A stretch of DNA of 64,000 nt from contig NC_134089.1 of NCBI RefSeq assembly GCF_000715075.1, positions 105,841,157 through 105,905,156 of the forward strand, written 5' to 3'. The first letter of the stretch is position 1, and every line of letters begins with the position of its first letter. The stretch is from Nicotiana tabacum. Its lineage: Eukaryota; Streptophyta; Magnoliopsida; Solanales; Solanaceae. The notes under the pieces were generated by a model. That model was not told the origin of the DNA. It did not search any database and worked only from the letters and a program-made list of their open reading frames with translations. The position numbers and the translations under genes were made by a program. Below are positions 1 to 11,640 of this stretch, piece by piece.

Positions 1-1479
1 TTCCTTAAAAGAGACTAAGTGTCTCAAACCTTACCAAATCCTTTCTGAATTCGATCCGACTAACCCGATACCACATAACACGGATAAACAAAGCATAAAG
101 AAGTAGAAATGGGGGAAACGGAGCGGTAACTCATGAGACGACTAGCCGGGTCATCACAAAAATCCAAAAATAATCTTTTCTTCTCTTTCTTTTGTAAATG
201 TCCATAAAACTAAGAAATAAAAGTCCAAAAAAAATTTCGCTTTTCTTTAAAAGTACTTTCGTAAATTAAAAAAAAAAAAGAAAACAAGAAGAAGAGAAAC
301 TCAGAAATCCGAGATGTTTTCTTAAAAGTCCTTCTTTCGAAAATCCACAAGTCAGATCAAAATTTTAAAAAAAAAAACAAACAAACAAAAATATGTTTCT
401 ACCTTTTTAAGAGGTTTTTTCCCAAAAATTTAAAAAAAATCGGAAAAAAAAGAACAAAAAAAAATTTCTTTCCTTGTTTAAAAGTCTTTCTTTCAAAAAA
501 AAAAATTTAAAAATTAAAGTCCAAAAATATTTTCGTTTTTATTTAAATGTACATTTGTAAATTTAATAACAAAAAACTCAGAAATCCAAAATATTTTCTT
601 AAAAGTCCCCCTTTCGAAAATTAAGAGGCAACATCCAAAATTTAAAAAATATTTTCTTTCTTCTTTAGAAAAAAAGAGAAAACAAATAAAAATTCAAACA
701 AAAATATCTTCCTTTTACTTTTGAAATTCCCTAAGCTCAAATCAAAAGAAAAGGAACTTTTAGAAGTCTTCCTTTCAAAAATCAAAATAAAATCAAAATC
801 AAATATTCAAAAAAAATATTTCCTTTCTTTTTTTAAAGCATTTCTTTCTAAAATTTAAAAAAAAAACAAAAACAACAGAACAAAAAATTCAAAAAATATG
901 TTTTTCTTTTTCTTAAAGCTTCTGAGTTTTATAAAAGTAAAAACATGAGTTAGCTTATTTACTTCATTCCCGATCTTCCTGAACTACGCAAGATCTGATT
1001 CATGCAGCATCATGATATGTAGACAATCCCCATCGGGTTCGATCATAGTCATAAAATTAATTGAGTGAAAAATAAACTGAAAAAAGGAGAATGAATAAAA
1101 GAGTGACAAAACAAAAAAAAAAGGAAAGAAAAGAGAGTGCCAAAAAATAAAAGAGCGACAGAAACGAAATGAAAAAAAAACAAAAAAAATCAAGAGCGAT
1201 TAAAGAGAGACAGAAATAAAAGAAAAGAGGTACATACTAAAAGGGTTAGTTAAGACCGGGATGAAACATGCAACCGTTCAAACACATGGTAAAAGCGTTT
1301 AACTTTTAGGTGCATTGCATCCCAACATGCGATTTCCTATATGTTAAATGTCTCAAAACTAACAAAGTTGTTGGTGTGAGCAAATTAGCCAGGTTCTGTT
1401 CAGGTGGTTGGTTTTGTTGGTATGCGGTGATGAACGCGCAACCTTGCACGTGGCCACAACATTATACACAAAACTGAGC

Positions 1480-1945
1480 TCCACCTCCCAGAAATGCCCA
1501 TCCTCACCAAGCTACATATAATCCCCAATCAAATGTTCTCCAGTACAATCCTCGCCAAAGACAGCCTTTCAAAAGGAATCAGTTCACCCCTATTGGTGAA
1601 TCATACTCAGGCTTGATCCAAAAGCTAGTCAAGCGAGGTCTGTTGCAGCTAGTGGCCCCGAACCGGCTGAACCCCGAGTCCCCCTAGCACCGAGCTGATG
1701 CTAGATGTGAAATCCACTCTGGAGCAGTAGGACACAGTACGGAGGACTGTTGGACCCTTAAAAGGGCAGTTGAAGACTTGATTGAAGCTGAAAGAATCAT
1801 TTTTCGGGATGAAGAAGCTCCTGATGTGATGAACAATCTGTTGTATGCTCACAACACTAGGCCAATAGTCGGAATGATTTGTGAAGATAAGGAATTCGAT
1901 CTGGCACTGAAGGCCATTGTAGCCATTGCTGAGACAGAATAAAAG
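1480..1945 (+). pseudogene. Tat-type gag C-terminal remnant
   Basis: Translation on + gives a proline- and arginine-rich stretch followed by FTPIGESYSG, a linker with a stop codon, and then HSGAVGHSTEDCWTLKRAVE and MICEDKEFD. The H-x4-H-x3-C spacing with EDCWTLK is the zinc-finger-like segment I know from Tat/Ogre-type gag proteins of Solanaceae. At least one stop codon interrupts it, so it is not functional. It packaged element RNA in its intact form. It lies only about 300 bases upstream of the end of pol, so almost all of protease, reverse transcriptase and integrase is missing between them. Confidence 0.65.
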
Positions 1946-2239
1946 CCAAGAACGGTCGCCAAGCCTGAAAGTTCCCTATCAGACGGGAATCTTGGTAGCT
2001 AGTCTTGCTATTCTTTCTGCGTCCGGATTATCTCAGGATGTGATTCGGATGTTTTACTTTATTGTTTTACTTTCCGATGTTAACTCTTCTATATTTTAAA
2101 ATTCAAAAAAACAATCATCAAAATTCAAAAAAAAATCCAGGAATATCTCTTTTCTTAATCTTATCACTTTTCTTATTCTCTTTTCAGTTCTGTTAAATGT
2201 AGATTTCAATAACATGATATGCTTGCAAACTTCGTGCCC

Positions 2240-2500
2240 AGATCTTAAACGTTGTCAGACCTCGAAATAATGAAACAAGAATTAGACCGCAATGAAGATA
2301 AGCTTAAGGAAATAAAACAAAGAGTTGGAACAACTAAAGGAAAATTGTCTTCGGATTGGAAAGATCCATACATGGTAACAAGAGTACTGCCAAAAGAGTG
2401 CGTTGTACTTGGGACACATCGAAGGAAATGTCCCTAAAATAACTATCAATGCAAATGCAGTCAAAAGGTACTATGTTGGATCTCTATATAGTATTAATAT
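2240..2500 (+). pseudogene. Pol polyprotein C-terminal tail remnant (Tat type)
   Basis: A + frame from about 2252 reads as a basic linker, then SDWKDPYMVTRVLPKE. After a frameshift near 2415 it continues as a segment ending KRYYV near 2477. This is the post-integrase tail (small beta-barrel, W-x-GPY-x-V) typical of plant Ty3/Gypsy polyproteins. The expected glycine of GPY is aspartate here. No reverse transcriptase or integrase core precedes it, so it is a leftover of an internally deleted element. Identity rests on the motif and on the gag remnant and LTR around it. Confidence 0.6.
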
Positions 2501-3039
2501 TCTCCTATTGGGATGAAGAAGGCTTTCTTTCTCACTATCCAAACACTATCAACTCTTTGCAAACCCTTTGAGCCAGTTAATTTTCTTTGATTAACCCCTT
2601 TGGAACCTGAAAGTTATTATTGAAAAAATGATGAGTGAAAATGAAGAAAAAAAAAGAGAAGAAAAAGAAAAATACAAAAAAAAGGTAAGAAAAAGGCAAA
2701 AAGAAAATGAAATGAAAAATGAAAAAAGGGAAAGGAAAAAGAAAGAGAAAAGAAAAGAAAACAAAAACAAAATCCCTGAACTACGTTCAACTTGATTCCG
2801 AAAGGATACATAGGCAGCCTTTCTTTGGGGTTCAGTCACACCAAAATAAAAATCCAAATTCCCCAAAAGTTGAAACTGGGGCAGAAGTTACAATGGTTCG
2901 ACGATGGTTTCGCCTGAAAGGTTCCAAAGTCGTAATTCAATCCAAATTCTTTTTACCACAAATCCTGTTCAAGTCCTTTCGATCAATCAATGAGAATGTT
3001 CAAGGATCGGAGAATTCAGCTACTTGGATCCGATGCAAT

Positions 3040-3235
3040 CAAAATGAGAGAGTCTTATTGGTGAAAACCCACACGGGAACCGTAAGACGATGGTAAGTAG
3101 AGAAACTAAAATGAGAGAGTCTTGTTAGTGAAAACTCACAAAGATCACTACAAGGCGATGGTGAGAAGATAAATGAGAGAGGTCAGTTCGTGAAAACCCG
3201 CAAAGGGCACCACTGATCGAAAAAGAAGATCTTCA
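3040..3235. repeat. Three tandem copies of a ~64-bp spacer repeat
   Basis: Copies start near 3043, 3109 and 3171, each opening with AATGAGAGAG and continuing through GTGAAAA-C to a GATGGT-like end. Spacings are 66 and 62 bases. The copies are visibly diverged. They lie in the 3' spacer of the Tat-like element. Confidence 0.7.
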
Positions 3236-3639
3236 GTCACTGACATTGACGCAGTCCTGGGCAAGGTTTCTCTGTTATGAGGCAAAAGTTGTGATGAATT
3301 TCTGACAGTCGGACGGTTTGCACGGATCGACATCCAGTCCAAAAGGCATGTCATGTTCATTGAAGTTCGTGTGTACTCCAGATAAGTCCTCTTTTCCTTT
3401 CCCCAAAAGGGATACCTCTTGTCTAAATTCATTTATCCATTCTATTGTTTGTTTTTCCTTTGAATCCCTTTTGGTCTAACTCTAGTCTGAAACTAAGACA
3501 AAGAAAGGATGATAAGATTGATTTACAGGGTTCTCATTTGATACAAGCTAATACTTAAAGAGGCACCCAGCCTCATCAGGGCATCAAGTCAACCTCAACC
3601 GGCCATGGTGGCTGATGTTTTGAAATTGAAAAACTCCTC

Positions 3640-4030
3640 AAAAGAAAGGAAATCAAAATCAAATGCCCAAAAGGCAAAATGAAGTTAAAAAGGTTATGTC
3701 CCGCGTGGCCAGCCGTCTTGGCAAAGGTTTGAAAAGCCAAGGTACCCCCAAATTCTCTGAAATTGAAGTTGGAAGAAAGAAGCAAGAAATGAAAGGCATA
3801 CAAAAGCAAAATAAGTTGGAAAAGGTTAAGCCCCATGCGACTAGCCGTTGGAACAAAGTTTGAGGAACCAAAAATTCCCTAATGCTCCGAAGTTAACAAA
3901 AAAAACAAAGAGAAAGAAGAAAAACAATGAGTCGGAAGGGAAAGGCCTATAAGGGAAAAATAAAGTCGAAAAGGTTGAGTCCCACCGACCAATCATCATG
4001 GAAAAGTCTGGAAAAGCCAAAAGTTTCTCC
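3640..4030. repeat. Three diverged tandem copies of a ~140-bp spacer repeat
   Basis: Each copy contains AAAAGGTT(A/G)(T/A)G(T/C)CCC, then a short variable segment, a CCAT/CCGT-like core, and GG-AAA-GTTTG(A/G) followed by AAAGCCAA or GAACCAAAA. The anchors lie near 3690, 3822 and 3968. The repeat is in the 3' spacer of the Tat-like element. Confidence 0.6.
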
Positions 4031-4379
4031 AGGGTCAGAAATGCGATCGGTATTCAGGACACAACCAGTTGCAGATGAAAGGGGCTGAGATCAAGTGGAT
4101 GAAATAATCAAGGCCACAAAACCAACCACTGTTTCCAAACTGATAAATTGTTCTTTGTTTGAAAAATAGGAAACAAGTGCAATCCAAAGCAACCTTGCAA
4201 AAGCAGGAGCAACCAAAAAGAAACTGCACAAGGGCTTGAAATAGCTTTGCAGCAACAACCCAAAAAGGGAAGTCTCCTCCAAAATTTTTTCCTACATTTT
4301 TATTCATTTTTTCTTAGAATAAAAAAATGTTAAAAGTGAAATGAAAAAAAATCAAAACCATGGTAGCACAGGGTTTCCA

Positions 4380-5400
4380 ATCCCTAGCTATGTCTTTCCC
4401 AACATAGGGTCTCATTCCCTACTCGATGCCAGCATAACCTGGTAATCTTTCCAACATAGGGTCCCACCCCCTAGTTGATCCTGACATAACCTGAGGACCT
4501 TTCTGGCATAACCCGATGACTCCGGCATAACCCGATGACTTTTCCGGGATAACCCGATGACTTTCCCGGCATAACTCGAGGACCTTTCCGGCATAACCCG
4601 AGGACTTTCCCGGCATAACTCAAGGACTTTTCCGACATAACCCAATGACTTCCCCGGCATAACCCAAGGACCTTTCCGGCATAACCCGACGACTTTCCTG
4701 GCATAACCCGAGGACCTTTCCGGCATAACCCGATGGCTTCCCCGGCATAACCCGAGGACCTTTCCGGCATAACCCGATGACTTTCCTCGGCATAACCCGG
4801 GGACCTTTCCGGCATAACCCGATGACTTTCCTTGACATAACCCGAGGACCTTTCCGGCATAACTCGAGGACCTTTCCCGCATAACCCGGTGACTAACCCG
4901 GATAACCAGAGGACCTTTCCGGCATAACCCGATGACCTTCCCAGCATTACCCGAGGACCTTTTCGGCATAACCCGATGACTTCACTGGCATAACCCGAGT
5001 ACCTTTTCGGCATAACCTGATGACTTCCCCGGCATAACCCGAGGACCTTTCCGGCATAACCCGATGACTTCCTCGGTATAACCCGAGGACCTTTCTGGCG
5101 TAACCCGATGACTTCCCCGGCATAACCCGAGGACCTTTCCGGCATAACCCGATGAGTTTCCTGGCATAACCCGAGGACTTTTCCGGTATAACCCTGATGA
5201 TTTTTCCAGCATAATCTGGTAATTTTTTCCAGCATAGGGTCCCACTCCCTAGCTGATGCCAGCATAACCTTGTAATCTTTTCCAACATAGGGCCCATTTC
5301 CAGCATAACCTGGTAATCTTTTCCGATATAGGGTCCCATTCCTTAGTTGATGCCAGCATAACCTAGTAATCTTTCCAACTTAGGACCTCCGATCCCCATT
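4380..5400. repeat. Minisatellite: ~22-bp core array flanked by ~53-bp repeats
   Basis: The core (about 4488-5215, roughly 33 units by eye) repeats GGCATAACCCGAGGACCTTT plus CC, often alternating with a GATGACTT variant, so a 44-bp dimer period is also present. On both flanks a longer unit built from GCATAACCTGGTAATCTTT and CAACATAGGGTCCCA recurs (about 4380-4480 and 5205-5400). The array creates long open frames on the minus strand because no stop occurs in the unit; these are not genes. Tandem arrays in the 3' spacer are a known habit of Tat/Ogre elements. Confidence 0.9.
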
Positions 5401-6178
5401 TGATTTAATTTTAGATATAGGGCTCCACTCTCTGATCTCTTTTCTCCCAAGGATACACAATCCTGATTTTATTGCTTTCAATAAAGAAGTAGTTTTTTTG
5501 TTACAATAACTCATGAAGTTTTCCTAGTGAAAATTGGGGCAGAAATTTCATTTATTTGTTTGTTTTGGTGCCTGAGCATGTTTTTACCTTAAGGCACAAG
5601 TTTCGAGGTGACCAAATAAAGAAGTCTCGATTCAAATAAAAGAAAAAACAAGAAAAAGAAGTGAGCTCTAAGTGTAGAAGCGAAGAAAAGATGCGGACTA
5701 CTCAAGATATGATTGAAGTCACAAGCTTTGCATGTCCCGTCTTGATCCGAAAAGCCGAAGAAGAATGAACCAGCGGTTGCAGCTAACGAGCATCAAGATT
5801 CAGATCAGAGCCTGCAGGAAGAACCAGTCAAGACTCAAGATCAAGCTTTAGAAGGTTTATACATAGGAATCTTGTAACTCATAGTTGATAGGCTTAGCTA
5901 GTTTAGCTTTTCATCTTTCATTTTGGTATAATAAGGAGTTGAGGAAGCAGAAACAACAGCAACATCAGTGAAATCACAGTTTCTTGGTAGTCCCAGCTAC
6001 CAAAACCTCTAAAACTATACCGACCTAATTTCTTTATAACCACGGATATGTAGGCAACGTCCGAAGCAAGGTTCGGTCAAACTTTTTCAAAATGCTTCCA
6101 AATGGAGTTTCAAACGGGCAAAAATTGCTCGTAATTGCTCACTTTATTTTTTCCCGAAAACTCTTCTTGTTTTCGAGC

Positions 6179-6189
6179 AAAGAGGGGCA
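6179..6189 (+). other. Polypurine tract of the Tat-like element
   Basis: AAAGAGGGGCA lies two bases before the LTR start TGTGAGCACC. The position and composition fit a plus-strand primer for reverse transcription. Confidence 0.75.
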
Positions 6190-6191
6190 TC

Positions 6192-9110
6192 TGTGAGCAC
6201 CTAATTTTTGCCCCGCATGATAATAACTCCTAAAAATATACCAAAAATAATTTTTAAGGAATTTTAGAAGTTTTTCTTTATTTAGTTGCATTTCATGCAT
6301 TTTTAATATTTTTAAAATCATAGAAAAATCAAAAAAAATGTCACATTTTAATTTCATGCCATCTAAGGTTCAATTTGCATCTAGGAATTAATTACATTGA
6401 GCAAAAATCACAAGAAATGGTCATTTTTATATATTTAGATTTTAGTCTTTAAAATTAGAATTTTTCTTTAGTTTTAAGTTAACTAGTTGTTTTAATGTTA
6501 GAAATAGATAAAGAAGTTTAATTTCTACAAAAAGATAGATTAATTTAGGATTTTAATTAATTAGAATCAAAGAAAAGAAAAGAAAAAAAAAGGAAGGAAA
6601 ATAGGAAGAATATATTTTGGCCTTGTTTTTTTTTTTTAAATTGGCCCAATTCCTAAAGTGGCCCAAATTAATTTTAAACCCCAGCTCATATCCCTTATAA
6701 TTCGGTCCAGCCCATTCCCTAATTATATATACCTAACAGACCTTCCCATTTTAAACATAGACCTAGACAATAATCAGAGAACCCTCCCATTCTAAAAGAA
6801 TACAGAGCAAACGGCGCACCTTCTAACCCATTGCTCTTAAAAACATAGAACCATCTCCATATTCACTAAAAGAACTCAGTCACACCTCATCTATAGAAAG
6901 CGCACACACACACGCACTCATGAGAGAGACAAAAAATCGGGACAGAGGGAGAGGTGGAGAAACATAAAAATTTTGAGGATTTTCGGAAGAAAAACAGGGC
7001 TGTGGGTTTTATTTTTATTTTTTCCAGTTTTCCCTGGGGATTTGGGGGCCCTTCTCTTCGAATTTTCGATTCTGTTTTTTAGAAATTTTCTTAGTTTCGT
7101 TTCTTTTGATTTTCGAAAAAACCAGAAAACATAAAAAAAATATTTTAATCTTTTTTTTTCTACTATTCATTCCTAGTTTTGATATTAAGATGAAACATAG
7201 TTGAGGTTCAATTTTGGCTTGTTGTTGCTGCCCGAGGTTTGCCATTCGAGTGTTTCGAGTTCCCGATTCCAGTTCTGAATTAGTCTTGTTGCTGCCTCGT
7301 TTGTTTGCTACTGGACGCACAAAATTCGGCGCCGGATTTGCTTGTAATAACTTTTGAACAAGCGTTCGCTCGATTTCGTCCTTGTACTACTGGAAATTTC
7401 ATCAATTGAAACTTTGATTTTCAGTTTGTCATAGTTACTGAAGTTATATTAATTGGAAAGCAATTTCAGGTCAAGCTCTTTCCCCTCTTATTCTTACTTT
7501 GGTGTCGATTTTTAATATGATGTGAGCCTGGGTTCAAAGGGATTAGGAGTTTTCTATTTCTGCCTATAAGAATGAGGAGTAAGAGTAAAACGCATCCAAT
7601 GTTCATACCACTTTTAATTTTGGCGTATGTATGTTTGGAGTTTAATCTTGTCTTGCAACTTGTCAAATGAAGTACAAGTTACTATTATCTCCATTTAATT
7701 GTCATGGAGCATCCTTACTGTCCCATTTGGAGTTGCACATAAAAGATGCTAGACTTAGACTTAAAAAATCAATTTGTGGAATAACTTTATGTTTGTGACC
7801 CAAGGATGATGGTTGAAATGTAGACAAAATATTTGAAGCCTTAATCGTCATTGTTGCTTAATAATTATTGGACTCCTCGATTTGATATTCATTTTCAGTG
7901 GCCTAAGTCGTGATCAATGCATTTTCGGTTTCTCCATCAACTTTGTCTTGAGGTGACTGCATAACTTGTTAAGTTCTAATTATTGAGGTTGCCTTCTTTG
8001 TAAAAATGAAAGCTATTCTATTTTCTCACGTGAGATTTGCATCGCATACACCATGAACAATATGTGCATATATGGGTCTGTTGAAATCAGTGAAGTTTGG
8101 TGTGAGTTCTCTTACTAAATTGATCTTAATGTAGTAATGAGAGGTCATTTTGGAAGGGATTTGGGGAATGCAGGCTTTCATGATATTTTAAATCCACCAT
8201 TTTTGTCTTATCCTGTTATTATCACTTCTGCCTTTGTTTGTTAGATAGTAATTCTATATGCTTTCATGAATACCACATCTTTGTCATCATGCCTGACTTG
8301 CTCGTGAATAAACCGAGGTGCGGGATCGGGGTACGACTAGTCCATTAGATAATTAATTTATTTGAATGTCTTAGGAATAGGGTTTGATCAAATGCATCAA
8401 ATAAAGAGTTAAAAGGATATGAGCATGAAATCTCTTTAGCAAAAGTACTCCATAATCATGGCCTCTAAATAATCTCAAATTAGATTAGGAAAGAAAATGA
8501 ACATCGTAGCTTGCTTTAGGCGCGATTAATAACAAATCATCATGGTCATGGGTACAGTTCCCGTGACATGGTCATGATATGTAATCCCCAATTCGGGTGT
8601 GCATTTAATATGATCTGATCATAATAACTTTGAATAATAATAAAATAAACATGTCGTAAATCACGGTGCATTTCATGTAGTGTGGTTTGCAAAGTGTTCC
8701 CAAACAACAAGTGTATGACAATCGTGACTTGTTCCAGAAATAATTCTATAAATAAATAAAAGTGGTTATAAAGTTAAAAATGCAAAATAAGTTTAAAACA
8801 AGTAATAATCAGATAATTAGGCCAATTATTAACAGTTGAGCGACCGTGCAAAAATCATAGAATCCAGGAATGCCTAACACCTTCTTTCGGATTAACAGAA
8901 TTCCTTACCCGGTCTTCTGTGTTCGGCGACTGTAAAACAGAGCCAAATTTCCTCGATTTGGGATCTAAAATAAACCAGTAACTTGAGACACCATAAATTA
9001 TTCCAAGTGGCGACTCTGAAACTGAATAAATAATTCCATTTCGAATTATGCCACTTTAATTGGAAAAACTCCCTTATATTCCTCTCGGGTGTAAAAAAGG
9101 AGGTGTGACA
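6192..9110 (+). mobile_element. 3' LTR of the Tat-like element (2919 bp)
   Basis: It begins TGTGAGCACCTAATTTTTGC and ends AGGTGTGACA, directly after a polypurine tract. The same two ends, and clearly similar sequence near the right end (the AACGACCGTGC- and CCAAGTGG-containing block), occur in the LTR at 53764-57939. A TATATATA box is at 6724-6731. The motif GGGTACAGTTCCCGTGACAT near 8551 is a hairpin-like word repeated several times in the other copy. The base following is G (GTATC), but the matching target duplication lies outside the window. I see no protein-coding sequence in it. Confidence 0.88.
6724..6731 (+). promoter_or_regulatory. TATA box of the Tat-type LTR
   Basis: TATATATA occurs about 530 bases into the LTR, followed by CCT-rich leader sequence. 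It is a reasonable position for the element promoter. Inferred from sequence only. Confidence 0.45.
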
Positions 9111-9638
9111 GTATCCAGTGTTCATTAGTGCCAATCTTATTTGAATTTCACGGTCGCGTACATTTTTGTGCGGTTCGCGATATGGTATGCGGCCACATGC
9201 AAAATTGTGAGGTCTGTGATACCCTAATTCTAAGGCAGTGACATTTGCTAGATTTTGCGGCCGCGGTCAATTTTGTGTAGTCCGTGATTGATCTTTCGCA
9301 GCCGCACTTAATTTAATGCGGACCATGTTCTTGAAATTCAGAGTTTTAGTCATTTGTCTTCACAGTTGCGGTCACTTTTATGCCGTGCACGATGGTTCTT
9401 TCGCGACCGCACTCATTTTTGTGCTATCCGCGGTTGACCATCTTGAGAGAGCTAGTAGTCTGAGCCTGGTCTCTTTGCAACCGCTTTCACTTTTATGCGG
9501 ACCACGATGGGCAGTTCGCGGCCGCACTCACTTTTGTGCGGTCCACGCTGCCCTGTTCTGGGATGAATTGTATGTCATTTCCTCTGTAATGTTTTAACTC
9601 ATGGTAAGCACCAAGTCTTACTGACTTTCACTACTAGT

Positions 9639-11640
9639 ATGTTGCAGACAATTGTACATTCCCGAGGTAGAGGTGATACTTCCAAAGGGAGGGCAGAACC
9701 CTCCCGAGGCCGGGGTTGGGACAAACCCAACATACCTCTATCAGTCCAAAAATTAATCCGCAAGAAGCCAACCGCCAATAGAGCCCCGGACACTTCAAAC
9801 ACTAGTGCGTATGTCCCATCCGGGGAGGCTTCTGAAGGAAATTCCGGGCAAGCACAGCCGGAAGTCTAGTCCTAACAAATCCAGGGGAGATTGCATTTGG
9901 TTGATGAGTCCTCCTCCTTTGAGGGTTCATCTGAGGGTTCGGAAGAGGGAAGTGAAGATTCTGAACCCTCCCCTTCACATTCTGCCTCATTACCAATCAA
10001 TTTAGATGATGATGACGAAGTCCCGAATGATGGAAGAGGGGTTGATACAGTTGTAGGAGGCTTAGCTAGATCAAGGAACCCGACGGTATGGTCGGATAGG
10101 TTTGTGATTGAGAAAGTGTATGCCAAATTTTGGGAATGGTGGACCCAAAGGTTGCTCACTCTTGAGCGACAATTCATAACAAAAAATACTTGAGCCAACA
10201 CAATCCAAATGTCCTAAAGCAATTCTCAGAGAGAAAAGGGTGGAAGTAGTTCTCTAGCCGTCTACATGATGCCAATGAATACCTCGTCAAGGAGTTTTAT
10301 GCCAATGTTGCCCACATCAAAAATGGTACAAAAGTGACGAAAGTCTAGAATTTGAAAATCTGGTTTGATGGCCAAGCACAGAACAGATATGCAGGGTTTG
10401 AGGAGGTTGAGGCAGTGCAATACCTAGAGAACCTAGCCTTGGGTGAGGTAGTTTGCCCATTGCTTGCTGGGGTACTTGCTATTCTGGGGTCGACACCTAT
10501 ATGGCTCATAGCAGGAGTACCAATCCTCAGAAACACCTTTAGTTTCGAAGCAAAAGGGTGTCAAACATCTGTGTGCAGCCGTCTTGACCCTTGCCTGCAT
10601 GACCATGTCCTTCCACTTTCCCGAGCAGTGTTGGTAGCTTCTATCATGGCAGAATATCCTATCAATGTAGGAAACTTGATGTCCTACAACATATCCAACG
10701 CAGTGTATAAAGAAGAAAGATCTTATCCCTACCCCAACTTCCTGACTGAGTACTTCAAAGACCAAGGGGTTGAGCTGAGACACTTTGATGTGGAGGTGAA
10801 GGCTCAAAAGCCTTTCTCATGGTATAACCTCCTGGGACCGCACAACCTTAAATTCAAGGGTAAAGCCACTACCTCCACTGTCCAGTCTAAAGAGCCAAGG
10901 GTAGTGGCCACAAGATCAGTTGTCGAGCCCTACACAACCACCGGTATTTCTACCGAAGCAGCAACTATGTCTCCTCTATCTTTAGTGTCACTGTCAGTGC
11001 CTTCATTTTCCACCTACCCTCAGACTACACTGAGGGTTTTCCAGACATTGTCCCATCTTAACAACTGGATGCAGGCATCTACCACAAAGCTATCTGCCAT
11101 ATCCAGTGTAGAGGCAACACAGTCTTCAGTCCTACCAGAGCTTCAGGTATCTTCATTAGTGGAGGACTCATTGAAGAAGATTCTGGACAACCAGAAGAAG
11201 ATTCTAGATGACCAGAAGAAGATTAGGGAGACTCTTGATGCACATGGGAAGGTGATCAAGGATTTGGGAAAGTCGGTGAAGAAGCTGAAGAAGACTCAAA
11301 AGGAGTCGTTCGGGAAGTTGGCTAAGGAGGTAGAGAAGACTGCACATGCGGGAGATTTTCCTGTGGACCTTCTCATGGATATACAGTGCCAGCAGCACAT
11401 GCAGTAGATCCCGAGGCACCAGGGGTAGCAGCCGGCCAGTCTGAGGAGCCAGTTGCAGCATCACACACTACTGAGGAGCTGATTCAGATGCTCAGTATCC
11501 CCATGATCCCCCAGTCCGAGGATGAGGAGATACAATTAGAGGATGTTGATGATACTATTCAGGTTGAGGACTGGATGCAGACAGAGACCACATATGGAGT
11601 TTTCTTTACTCTTTTCCCCCTTTTCCTTGTTCTTATTTAA
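9639..11640 (+). pseudogene. Putative plant transposon protein (Transposase_32-like), broken
   Basis: A possible start ATG is at 9639. The product starts with an RG-rich segment, then an acidic serine-rich stretch (about 9900-10020), then the domain core. Recognisable pieces are KFWEWWTQRLLTLE, HDANEYLVKEFYANVAHI, FDGQAQNRYAGFEEVE, WLIAGVPILRN, FVC/SVCSRLDPCLH, VLVASIMAEYPINVG and FPNFLT-like YPNFLTEYFKD. The C-terminal part has a coiled coil built from KKILDNQ and KKILDDQ heptads (about 11170-11340) and an acidic tail. Stops at 9867 and soon after, a frameshift near 10190, stops near 10243 and 10346, and another frameshift near 11390 make it non-functional. I recognise the family (PF20167-like) from plant retroelement annotations. 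Its biochemical role is unknown to me, and the name transposase is not supported by any catalytic motif here. Confidence 0.75.

Larger units (their letters stand above)
1..6191 (+). mobile_element. Tat/Ogre-like Ty3-Gypsy element, 3' internal region (left end outside window)
   Basis: This stretch is the internal 3' portion of a large LTR retrotransposon read on +. Support comes from a gag remnant (about 1480-1945), a remnant of the extreme C-terminus of pol (about 2240-2490), a long non-coding 3' spacer full of tandem repeats, a polypurine tract at 6179-6189, and an LTR beginning TG at 6192. Bases 1-1480 are A/T- and homopurine-rich with no coding signal I trust. A short motif (GAACTACG, then a run ending near ATGTAGGCAA) recurs around 975-1040, 2775-2840 and 6025-6065. 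Between 2500 and 6175, apart from the listed repeats, I see only degenerate spacer. The gag type and the KRYY-like pol end point to the Tat lineage, where long 3' spacers with tandem repeats are known. Confidence 0.75.

Noticed and set aside
984..3096. Phenylalanine- and lysine-rich open frames
   Set aside because: Come from poly-purine/poly-pyrimidine stretches of the spacer, with no domain and no homologous frame.
4412..5339. Minus-strand open frames up to 264 codons with repeated VMPGKSSGYAGKV-like peptides
   Set aside because: They come from a 22-bp tandem repeat lacking stops. Overlapping frames are open at once and drift with unit length, which is not how a coding repeat behaves.
9639..11640. 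Calling this an active DNA transposase gene
   Set aside because: Several stops and frameshifts, no catalytic motif, and an LTR-element context rather than terminal inverted repeats.
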